DNA from: Rickettsiales bacterium
Lineage (GTDB): Bacteria > Bacteroidota > Bacteroidia > Cytophagales > Cyclobacteriaceae
Length of the DNA stretch: 64,000 bases
Assembly (NCBI GenBank): GCA_002729235.1
Contig: PBTY01000106.1
Location: forward strand, 1 to 64,000
Reading direction: 5' to 3'
Position numbers and translations under genes: made by a program. Below, piece after piece: positions 43,693 to 52,322 of this stretch. Each line of letters begins with the position of its first letter. Position 1 is the first letter of the stretch. Under the pieces are notes generated by a model. It was given only the letters and a program-made list of their open reading frames with translations, was not told the origin of the DNA and did not search any database.

Positions 43693-45564
43693 ATGAGATA
43701 TTCGCCTAGATTCTATCTGTTCATCACATTTTTAATATTCAACACAGTTATTGTTTCTGCTCAATATGACTCATCGGCATTAATCTACCTAAAAAAAGCT
43801 CGGGCATTTCTAAATCAAAACAGTGATTCAGCTCGTCTGTATGTAAAAACAGCCTTGCAAAAAGCCAAATCATCCAACTACAAATCACTCATTGCTGATT
43901 CTTACAATGTCTTTGGGGAATGGCATTATCACAAATCCGATATGGAGATGAGTAGGTCATATTATGACTCTGCTTTCACCCTTTATACAGAACTGAAGGA
44001 TGATATTGGTCGAGCTGAAGTTTTATCTAATCAGGCGTTTTTAGTTCAGAAAGGCGGAAATATTGTAATGGCCGTAGACCTGCTACTACAATGTCAGAAA
44101 ATCTATCAAGAGTACAATAGACCACATAAATTAGCTCAAGTAAACGCTAGTCTTGGCAACAGTTATTTTAGACTAAGAGCCTATGATAAAGCAAAGGAAA
44201 AATACCTGGCTAATTTGAAATTGTTCCAGCAGTCAGATGAGTCTTCTGATACCGATATTGGAGGAATATATCTAGCTCTGGGCGGAGCATACAAAGCCCT
44301 GGTGCAATATGACTCCAGTGAATACTATTATCGTTTGGCACAAAGTACCCTACCTAAAGATAACCTTCTAGCTATGTCCTTTTTCTACAATAACATAGCT
44401 AGCTTATTTCACCTCCAAGACAAGCTTGATAGTGCTGAATCTAACTACATCAAATCCATAAACATCAAAAAGGATCTCGGTCATATCCGTGGATATGTGG
44501 GGTCAATTAAAAATTTAAGTGAAGTTCTTTTAGCAAAGAATGATAAAGAAAAAGCCTTAGAATACCTGGAGTATGCCAATCAAGAAGTAGCCGCGACACA
44601 AGATAGCTTCCTTATCAGAGATGTTTATTTTGACCTGGCTGAAATATATTATCAAACAGGTAATTATTCTAAGAGTAATGAGTTTTATCGACAATTTATA
44701 AAACTTGAACAACGCTTATCTGGCCTTGAAAAAACCCAATCAATTGCAGAGATTGAAGAGAAATACGAGAATGAGAAAAATCAGACACGAATAGCTGAAT
44801 TAGAATTGAGGAATCAACAAGCACTTAATCAAAGGAACCTCATTATTTTCGGAGCTTTGACACTTGGCCTGATAGCCATCTTCTTATATTTCCAGGCATA
44901 TCAACGAAAAAAAACAAGTCGATTATTGACTGAAAAAAATCATCAAATCAGTCAAGCTCTTGGTGAGAAAGAAACGCTCCTCAAAGAAATTCATCATCGC
45001 GTCAAAAACAACCTTCAAGTAGTATCCAGCTTACTCAATTTACAAGCAAATACTCTGACTGATGATGCAGCTGAAGCCATTAAAGAAGGCCAAATGCGTG
45101 TAAAGTCCATGGCATTGATACATCAAAAACTGTATCAAGAAAATGATCTTATGGGTATCGAGGTACAGGGATATCTGGAAAATTTACTTGCTGAATTATT
45201 GGCTTCATTTAATCAGTCTGATGAAATTAGTTATCAAATTGATGCGAATCACCTGAAGTTGGATGTAGACACCATGGTGCCTATTGGATTGATTATCAAT
45301 GAGTTGATTACCAATAGTCTCAAGTACGCATTCGAAAAATCGGCTGAGGGAATTCTTACGATTAACATGCAGGAAGAAGACACAAAATTGAAAGTAACTG
45401 TGACTGACAATGGTAAAGGGATGTCCAGTGGCGAAGCGTCCAGTCAATCGTTTGGATGGAAAATGATTAAATCGCTATGTCGTCAATTAAAAGCGGACGT
45501 GTCGGTGGAATCCATAAATGGAACTGAAGTAACTTTGATGATAACACGGTATAAACTTATCTAA
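43693..45564 (+). CDS. HisKA_2-type sensor histidine kinase with TPR sensor
   Basis: 623 residues with a signal peptide ending VSAQ (24). Residues 30-340 are TPR repeats predicted outside the cytoplasm, followed by a coiled coil (350-380) and a membrane helix at about 383-401. The kinase is of the HisKA_2 class: KEIHHRVKNNLQVVSSLLNL with H434/H435, then the ATP-binding N-box NELITNSLKYAF and GKGMS. The class differs from the LytS-type kinase at 34530, yet the sensor halves are similar. It ends 1 nt before the start of the LytTR regulator, so the two are a coupled pair. Confidence 0.92.
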   Translation: MRYSPRFYLFITFLIFNTVIVSAQYDSSALIYLKKARAFLNQNSDSARLYVKTALQKAKSSNYKSLIADSYNVFGEWHYHKSDMEMSRSYYDSAFTLYTELKDDIGRAEVLSNQAFLVQKGGNIVMAVDLLLQCQKIYQEYNRPHKLAQVNASLGNSYFRLRAYDKAKEKYLANLKLFQQSDESSDTDIGGIYLALGGAYKALVQYDSSEYYYRLAQSTLPKDNLLAMSFFYNNIASLFHLQDKLDSAESNYIKSINIKKDLGHIRGYVGSIKNLSEVLLAKNDKEKALEYLEYANQEVAATQDSFLIRDVYFDLAEIYYQTGNYSKSNEFYRQFIKLEQRLSGLEKTQSIAEIEEKYENEKNQTRIAELELRNQQALNQRNLIIFGALTLGLIAIFLYFQAYQRKKTSRLLTEKNHQISQALGEKETLLKEIHHRVKNNLQVVSSLLNLQANTLTDDAAEAIKEGQMRVKSMALIHQKLYQENDLMGIEVQGYLENLLAELLASFNQSDEISYQIDANHLKLDVDTMVPIGLIINELITNSLKYAFEKSAEGILTINMQEEDTKLKVTVTDNGKGMSSGEASSQSFGWKMIKSLCRQLKADVSVESINGTEVTLMITRYKLI

Positions 45565-45565
45565 A

Positions 45566-46258
45566 ATGAAAGCATCAGTTTTGATCGTTGAGGATGAAGC
45601 ATTAATTGCAGATGATATCGCCAGTATCCTTGAAAAAAATGGGTATTCAGTAACCGATATTGTAGACAATTCAGCTGATGCACTGGAGTCCATAGCTCAA
45701 TCCAAACCTGATGTTGCTCTTCTGGATATCAACATTAAAGGAGATCACGATGGTATTGAATTGGCTCCTAAATTGGATGTACCATTTGTCTTTTTGACTT
45801 CCTATTATGATCAAAACACCATCAACCGTGCTAAGTTAGTTAATCCATCAGGTTACATTGTCAAGCCTTTCGCCGAGAAGGATCTTATTGTCAATGTAGA
45901 ACTTGCTTTCAGAAAAAAAACTTTGATAAAGCCGACAGCCAATTCACCGGTAAAACTATTTGTACGAAAAGATCAGGAAATTGTAGCCCTAAACTCTGAC
46001 AAAATCATTTTTGCTGAAGCCTTCGACAACTACACCTATGTCTATTCCGAAACAGATAAGTACATGATCAGTCATACACTCAAGAGTGTTGAGGAGAAAT
46101 TAAGTCAACTGGGCTTTATCAGAGTTCATCGTTCTTTCCTTATCAACTTCCAGGCAATTGATAACATCCAGGATAACACCATTTTTCTAAAAGGGCACAA
46201 GGTGTTGATTGGCAAATCATACCGCAAAGATTTCTTCAATCAACTGGAGCTTCTCTAA
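45566..46258 (+). CDS. LytTR response regulator (pair 2)
   Basis: 230 residues. Receiver (1-118): acidic pocket EDE at 9-11, phospho-acceptor D54 in ALLDINIKGD, K100 in GYIVKP. LytTR domain (about 130-230): FVRKDQEIVALNSDKIIFAEAFDNYTYVY, then GFIRVHRSFLINFQAID. It is distinct from the regulator at 36326, with which it shares only the family pattern. It lies directly upstream of the tandem CCTTCACTAAAAA site and the 1852-residue exported protein, making it the nearest candidate to bind those sites. Confidence 0.93.
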   Translation: MKASVLIVEDEALIADDIASILEKNGYSVTDIVDNSADALESIAQSKPDVALLDINIKGDHDGIELAPKLDVPFVFLTSYYDQNTINRAKLVNPSGYIVKPFAEKDLIVNVELAFRKKTLIKPTANSPVKLFVRKDQEIVALNSDKIIFAEAFDNYTYVYSETDKYMISHTLKSVEEKLSQLGFIRVHRSFLINFQAIDNIQDNTIFLKGHKVLIGKSYRKDFFNQLELL

Positions 46259-46429
46259 CTGAAATAGATAGTTAAAAACTAGAGGTTCTAACACAAGTTA
46301 ATTGTTTTAAATCTCGTGAGTATTGTCTTCGTCAAGCCTGGATCTTTGTTTTCTCTATAAATTATGGAAAAACTGCTTTGTTTTCGAATATGAAATAACC
46401 GGAGTTTTAATCCACTTGTCAAACAGGTT

Positions 46430-46463
46430 CCTTCACTAAAAATTTATAACCCTTCACTAAAAA
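46430..46463. promoter_or_regulatory. tandem perfect CCTTCACTAAAAA, 21-nt spacing
   Basis: Two identical 13-mers start at 46430 and 46451, 21 nt apart, 68 nt before the ATG at 46532. They are enclosed by the inverted pair ACAGGT (46423) and ACCTGT (46465). This is the clearest of three such sites and is interpreted as a LytTR operator. Confidence 0.7.
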
Positions 46464-46531
46464 TACCTGTTGTGTGCCGGTCTAAAATGTGAAATTCACC
46501 TTTAAAGACCTTTTTTAGACCCTAACACACC

Positions 46532-49500
46532 ATGATGTCAATTAAATTTCACAAGAGGACTAGCCTTTGCATTCAGTTATTCATGTTCAGCCTTATGTCC
46601 TTTTCCTTCCTGTCTCTTAATGCTCAAGACTATTATTGGGTAGGTGGAACAGGAAACTGGTCAGACTATGAAAATCACTGGGCTACTTCATCAGGTGGTA
46701 CTACTTTCCATACCAGCGCTCCATCAGCCACTAACAATGTCTATTTTGATGCTAACTCTTTTTCTGCCGCAGACCAAATTGTGAATATAGATGAAGAGGC
46801 GTACTGTCTGGGTATGGACTGGACTGGTGTCACCAACACTCCGATGTTAGATGGAGGCACAGACCACTTAAACATTGCAGGATCACTCACCCTTATTGCA
46901 GATATGATCTTGGATCATCGCTACTTTGATTTCGAATCCGATCTAACGACCAACACCATAACCACAGGAAACATTGACAATTCTTATCTGGAACTTGACT
47001 TTTTTGGAACTGGTAAGTGGGCATTACAAGATTCTATAAAAGCAAAAGAAATAATTACGAGCAATTCAGTCACTGTTGACTTAAACGATCAATATGTAAC
47101 TCTTTTCAGCATTTACACATACAGTTCCTCTGTAGTCGATTTAGGAGCTTCAGAAATTCATTTGGTTAATTTCAGAATATCAAGTACAGCAATAGAGCCA
47201 ATTGTTCCGGGGAACTCTGTAGTCTATATAAACAACTCTTTCTATACTGGAGGTGCTTCTTTCAATAAAATCATACTCGATGTTCCCCTTGTTTCTCAAG
47301 TTTCACAGCAGGATGATGCCACCATAGACAGCTTGGTTTTATTAGCTGGTACTACCGTCAACTTTGAAGCAGGTTCTACCCTTACGGTCAATCAGCTCAT
47401 AGCAGAAGGAACCAAGGCCGAAAACATTGAGGTCTATACTTCGGTGTCTGGTACGCAAGTCACCATTTCTCAATCAAGTGGAACTGTTAACGCCGAATAC
47501 CTGAGCATGCAAGACATTGCTGCAACCGGAGGGGCTACTTTTAACGCTACCAACTCTATTGATAACGGCAATAATTCTGGGTGGACAATCACAGGACTCA
47601 CAGGATCCAAATTTTATTGGACAAATGGCACTGGGAGCTGGTCAGACTATGAAAACCATTGGGCCACTACCTCAGGAGGAAGCACAATGCACACGGAAGT
47701 GCCAGGCCAATTAGATAGTATCTTTTTTGATGCAAACTCATTTAGTTCTGATGATACCGTCACCGTAGATATAGACGCCTCATGTGCCAATCTTGACTGG
47801 ACAGGTACTGACCAAAGCATTCTATTTACGACCACAGATAGTAAGGAAACACTCTCTATCTACGGATCTCTCGTAATCACCGAAGATGTTACTCCTGATT
47901 TTGATGAAATTCATTTTTTATCTGACAGCACTGGCAACAATATCTATACTAACAATCAGAGTTTGGGACGAAATTCAGAGCTATGGTTCTCTGGAAATGG
48001 TGGTTGGACACTCCAGGATTCCCTTTTCATTGGAGACATGACTATTGAGTCTGGAACTTTAGACTTTAATGATCAATATGTAGAAATCATTAATCGATTG
48101 AGTATTAGCTCTACAGATTCAAAAACAGTGGATTTCGGTACATCAGACCTTCATCTCGAATCCTACTATTATACAACTAGCGGACTCACGCTAGATGCAA
48201 GTGAAGCTACTATTTATCTAGACGGAAATAATAGTAGATTCCGTGCTAACCCAACGTCTGACATCACTTACAACAAAGTAATTATTGATGGTAAAACGGT
48301 TTTTGACTTCTACGACCATACTATTGATACACTAGAGGTGAGACCGGGTTCATGGCTATCCATTGCTGGTGGCGATACCCTATTTCTGAATTCATTCAAA
48401 GCTGAAGGGACGCTAGCTGATTCCATTACTATCAAATCAGCTGACCCTGGTGTACAAGCTGTAATCAAAATTGAATCAGGAACAGTAGAAGGATCATATC
48501 TCAAAATATCAGACAATGTTGCTACCGGAGGTGCCACTTTCTCGGCATTCGAATCCAAAAATGAAGGCAATGTAAGCGGTTGGGATTTTATGGAAGATAC
48601 TACAGCTCCGGAATTTATCTCTGGTTATCCTGAACTTGATTCACTCGAAGGAACAATCGCCTATTACAATTTAAAAACAAATGAACCAGCCTATGTATAC
48701 TACGTGGTATTAGCTGAAGGGGCCACACAGCCTTCTGCGGCACAAATCATTTTAGGAACTGACGCCTCTGATGCGGACGCAATCATTTCTGATAGTGTTA
48801 TAGTAGAGCTGGCAGATGAACTCACCAGTATGGACATTGAAGGTCTTGAAGAAGAAACTAATTATGAGATATTCTTTGCCATAAAAGATGCAGCAGACAA
48901 CATCCAAAGCAGCGTAAACCAAAGTAGCATTACTACTCCAGATACATCTGCCCCAGAGTTTGCTGATGGTTATCCTGTAATATCAACTACTGGAAGTACA
49001 GACATTACTTTAGACGTCTCCTTAACAGAAGCAGGAACTGTTTATTACGTGGTATTGGCTAATGATGCTACAGAACCAAGCCCTTCACAAGTTAAGTCAG
49101 GAGTAGACGCATCCGATAGTTCCCCAGCGGCAAGTGGAAATATAGAGGTGACGGCCATTGAAACTTCCATAAGTAAAAGCATTGAAGGATTAACAAGTGA
49201 AACAAATTATGACATCTACCTAGCAACCGAAGACGATCTTAGCAATCTTTCCTCTTCTGTTCAGCTTCTTGAAGTACTTACAGAAGCTGAAGCAAAGGAC
49301 TTCTACTGGGTTGGCGGCTCCGGTAACTGGTCTGAGTTTGCCACTCATTGGGCTACATCGAGTGGCGGCTCTACCTTTCATACCGTAGCGCCATCCAGTA
49401 TAGACAATGTGTTCTTTGACGCCAATTCATTTTCAGATGCAGAACAGTCCATTACCATAGATGAAGTAGCGTACTGCAACGATATGGATTGGTCAGCTGT

Positions 49501-52090
49501 TTCTAACGCTCCAACACTTGAAGGCTCTACCAATACCTTGAATATTTCTGGATCGTTGATTTTGACCGAATCAATGACTGTGAGTCATCGCTCCATCGAT
49601 TTTGATTCGAATGACCTTGGTAATACCATAACAACGGCCAATCATACTATGTCCAACCTTAACATTCGTTTCTATGGATCGGGATCATGGATTTTACAAG
49701 ACAGCTTAAAAGCTGGTGAGGTTAATAGCTATGAGACAACCACAGTGGATTTTAACGATCAATATGTATCACTAAACAGTCTGTATCCTCGAGGGTCTTC
49801 AACAATTGATTTTGGAGCTTCAGAAGTGTTTTTGGTTAATTTGAGAAATAATAGTTCTGCCACTGAACCGATTATTCCAGGCTCTTCCTCTATTACGATT
49901 GATAACTCTTTCTACGCTGGAGAGTCCACGTACAACAAGATCATTCTGGATGGAGATTCTGGAGATGAGATAGTCCTACAAGATAACTTTGAAGTAGATT
50001 CTCTGGTCATCAAAGCTGGTCTTAGCATCAATTTCGAGGCAGGAACAACAATCACTGTAGGCCAATTAATATCTGTAGGAACAAAAACAGATAGCATTTC
50101 TCTGTTTACTTCTACTCCAGGCTCTCAAGTGACCATTTCGCAAGCTAGTGGTACTGTAGCTGGAGAATACCTCATCCTTCAAGACATTGAAGCCACTGGA
50201 GGAGCAACATTTACGGCTAGCAATTCTCAGGATAACGGTAACAATACAGGGTGGACATTTACAGGAGATGATACTGCCCCATCGTTTAACACTGGTTATC
50301 CAGCTATTGATTCCATATCATCAGAGCGAGTTTATATTCAGGTGAGTGTAGACGAACCATCTACTGTTTATTACGTCTTCCTTGATAGTGAATCCACTAC
50401 TCCATCAGCGAGTCAGATACTTGCTGGTACAGATAGCTCAGATGAAGAAGCACTTGTTTCAGGGTCAGAGAGTATTGATTCGTTTGACACAGAAGAAATA
50501 ATAGAAATTACAGGGCTATCCCCTAATACAGACTATGACTTGTACTTAGCACTAGTAGATGCATCTGACAATATCCAGTCAAGCGTGTCTACCCTATCAA
50601 TAAGTACAGAAGAGACCAAAGAAGAACAAACAATCACCTTCACTGATGACCTAACTGGTCTGACATATGGAGACTCAGATATTACACTAAATGCGACTGC
50701 AAGCTCAGGTCTTGATATCACCTATGAGTTTACAGGCCCTGTAACCATAGAGGGAACTACACTACAAATAACTGGTGCTGGTGAAGCCACTGTTACTGCC
50801 TCACAAACAGGTGATGACACGTATGAGACAGCTGAACCAGTGGAAATTTCCTTTACTATCTCAAAGGCAGAGCTTACTGTGACTGCTGATGATCAGTCCA
50901 TCACTTATGGAGATGAGCTACCTGAATATACAGTTAGTTACTCTGGGTTTATTGGAACAGATGACGTTTCCGTTCTCGATACAACACCTACAGTATCGAG
51001 TGATGCTTCAACTGCCAGTAATGCAGGAGAATATAGTCTGTCCGTAGATGGTGCATCAGATGACAACTATAGCTTCAGCTACACAGAGGGTACACTTACG
51101 ATTGCAAAAGCCAATCAGACCATAACCTTTACGCAGACTGATGTAGATATCTCTGATTCACCAATTATACTGTCAGCAACTAGTTCAGTTGGCCTGGATG
51201 TCACTTTCACTCTGATCAGCGGATCCGCAACATTGGAAGGAAGCACACTCACATTCTCCACTACAGGTTCAATCACCGTGGAAGCCAGTCAATCTGGAAA
51301 CACCAACTATAATGCAGCCACTAGTGTATCTGTCACTTTTAATGCTACAGATACGAGTAAAGATGATCAATCCATCACCTTCGACGCAATATCGAGTACA
51401 ACTTATGGAGATGTAGTTACTTTATCTGCATCGACCAGTTCATCATTGGATGTCACTTTTGAGCTTGTATCTGGAGAAGGAGAAATCAGTGGAAATAAGC
51501 TAAGTATTTTAGGTGTTGGTGAGTATACGGTTAGAGCACTTCAGTCTGGAAATGACTCCTTCAACCCTGCTAATCCTGTCGATGTGGAATTCACAGTTGA
51601 GAAAGCATTACTAACAGTAACAGCTGATGATCAAGAGATCGAAGCTGGTGATGATATGCCATCATTTACCATTAGTTATTCAGGATTTGTGCTTTCAGAA
51701 GATGAGAGCTCACTGGACACTACTCCCACGGCAACTACTTCTGTAACATCAACTGATACCAGCGGCTCTTTTGACATCACCCTCAGTGGCGGCGATGATG
51801 ATCATTACTCATTCACTTATGTCAATGGTACGCTAACTATCATTGAGGTTTTGTCTAGTCTTACAAATTCTGAGGTTGAGGTATATCCGAACCCGTTTGT
51901 TCATTCTATCCAGATAAAGAAACGAGGTTATGAAGAAGCAGTAATCATCGATGTTTCAGGAACGATCATAGTTCGAAGCAATCAAATCGAAAGCATCGAT
52001 TTGTCACCACTTCCAGCAGGGATCTATTACCTTCAAGTAACCTACCGAGATGGAAGATCAACAAAAACTAAAATCATCAAAAAGCACTAA
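46532..52090 (+). CDS. giant T9SS-exported multi-repeat protein
   Basis: 1852 residues with a signal peptide ending LNAQ (32). A roughly 330-residue unit beginning YYWVGGTGNWSDYENHWAT occurs three times (starts near 33, 358 and 922), each with FFDANSFS and DLN(D)QYV landmarks. This module resembles G8/PKD-less surface repeats. Fn3-like segments starting DTTAPEF or DTSAPEF follow units 2 and 3. Residues from about 1366 on are MBG-type domains (ITYGDELPEYTVSYSGF; SFTISYSGFVLSED). The last 70 residues (VEVYPNPFVHSI.. to KIIKKH) are the T9SS sorting domain. It is likely a long surface fibre or adhesin. Confidence 0.88.
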   Translation: MMSIKFHKRTSLCIQLFMFSLMSFSFLSLNAQDYYWVGGTGNWSDYENHWATSSGGTTFHTSAPSATNNVYFDANSFSAADQIVNIDEEAYCLGMDWTGVTNTPMLDGGTDHLNIAGSLTLIADMILDHRYFDFESDLTTNTITTGNIDNSYLELDFFGTGKWALQDSIKAKEIITSNSVTVDLNDQYVTLFSIYTYSSSVVDLGASEIHLVNFRISSTAIEPIVPGNSVVYINNSFYTGGASFNKIILDVPLVSQVSQQDDATIDSLVLLAGTTVNFEAGSTLTVNQLIAEGTKAENIEVYTSVSGTQVTISQSSGTVNAEYLSMQDIAATGGATFNATNSIDNGNNSGWTITGLTGSKFYWTNGTGSWSDYENHWATTSGGSTMHTEVPGQLDSIFFDANSFSSDDTVTVDIDASCANLDWTGTDQSILFTTTDSKETLSIYGSLVITEDVTPDFDEIHFLSDSTGNNIYTNNQSLGRNSELWFSGNGGWTLQDSLFIGDMTIESGTLDFNDQYVEIINRLSISSTDSKTVDFGTSDLHLESYYYTTSGLTLDASEATIYLDGNNSRFRANPTSDITYNKVIIDGKTVFDFYDHTIDTLEVRPGSWLSIAGGDTLFLNSFKAEGTLADSITIKSADPGVQAVIKIESGTVEGSYLKISDNVATGGATFSAFESKNEGNVSGWDFMEDTTAPEFISGYPELDSLEGTIAYYNLKTNEPAYVYYVVLAEGATQPSAAQIILGTDASDADAIISDSVIVELADELTSMDIEGLEEETNYEIFFAIKDAADNIQSSVNQSSITTPDTSAPEFADGYPVISTTGSTDITLDVSLTEAGTVYYVVLANDATEPSPSQVKSGVDASDSSPAASGNIEVTAIETSISKSIEGLTSETNYDIYLATEDDLSNLSSSVQLLEVLTEAEAKDFYWVGGSGNWSEFATHWATSSGGSTFHTVAPSSIDNVFFDANSFSDAEQSITIDEVAYCNDMDWSAVSNAPTLEGSTNTLNISGSLILTESMTVSHRSIDFDSNDLGNTITTANHTMSNLNIRFYGSGSWILQDSLKAGEVNSYETTTVDFNDQYVSLNSLYPRGSSTIDFGASEVFLVNLRNNSSATEPIIPGSSSITIDNSFYAGESTYNKIILDGDSGDEIVLQDNFEVDSLVIKAGLSINFEAGTTITVGQLISVGTKTDSISLFTSTPGSQVTISQASGTVAGEYLILQDIEATGGATFTASNSQDNGNNTGWTFTGDDTAPSFNTGYPAIDSISSERVYIQVSVDEPSTVYYVFLDSESTTPSASQILAGTDSSDEEALVSGSESIDSFDTEEIIEITGLSPNTDYDLYLALVDASDNIQSSVSTLSISTEETKEEQTITFTDDLTGLTYGDSDITLNATASSGLDITYEFTGPVTIEGTTLQITGAGEATVTASQTGDDTYETAEPVEISFTISKAELTVTADDQSITYGDELPEYTVSYSGFIGTDDVSVLDTTPTVSSDASTASNAGEYSLSVDGASDDNYSFSYTEGTLTIAKANQTITFTQTDVDISDSPIILSATSSVGLDVTFTLISGSATLEGSTLTFSTTGSITVEASQSGNTNYNAATSVSVTFNATDTSKDDQSITFDAISSTTYGDVVTLSASTSSSLDVTFELVSGEGEISGNKLSILGVGEYTVRALQSGNDSFNPANPVDVEFTVEKALLTVTADDQEIEAGDDMPSFTISYSGFVLSEDESSLDTTPTATTSVTSTDTSGSFDITLSGGDDDHYSFTYVNGTLTIIEVLSSLTNSEVEVYPNPFVHSIQIKKRGYEEAVIIDVSGTIIVRSNQIESIDLSPLPAGIYYLQVTYRDGRSTKTKIIKKH

Positions 52091-52210
52091 GGCTGGCATC
52101 TGAATTTTGAATTGGGTTGCCACAAAATCCACTTCTACCCTCCCAGAGCAGAGGGTAGAGTGGTAAATCCTATCGAAAGGATTTCTTCAATTTATTAGAA
52201 CTATTGTAGT

Positions 52211-52244
52211 CCTTCACCTGAAATAAGACTCCCTTCACTAAATT
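52211..52244. promoter_or_regulatory. tandem 21-nt-spaced motif before the LamG-type gene
   Basis: CCTTCACC at 52211 and CCTTCACTAAA at 52232 are 21 nt apart. A weaker third match (CACTGGCTAAAA) begins at 52253, again 21 nt on. TTGTAGTCC just before (52204-52212) also occurs at 37081, ahead of the related gene at 37185. Confidence 0.55.
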
Positions 52245-52322
52245 TTTTAGTTCACTGGCTAAAAAGCACTATCATATATATCTGAAAGATTGAATATTCA
52301 GGCCTCAATCAAATATCAATTC

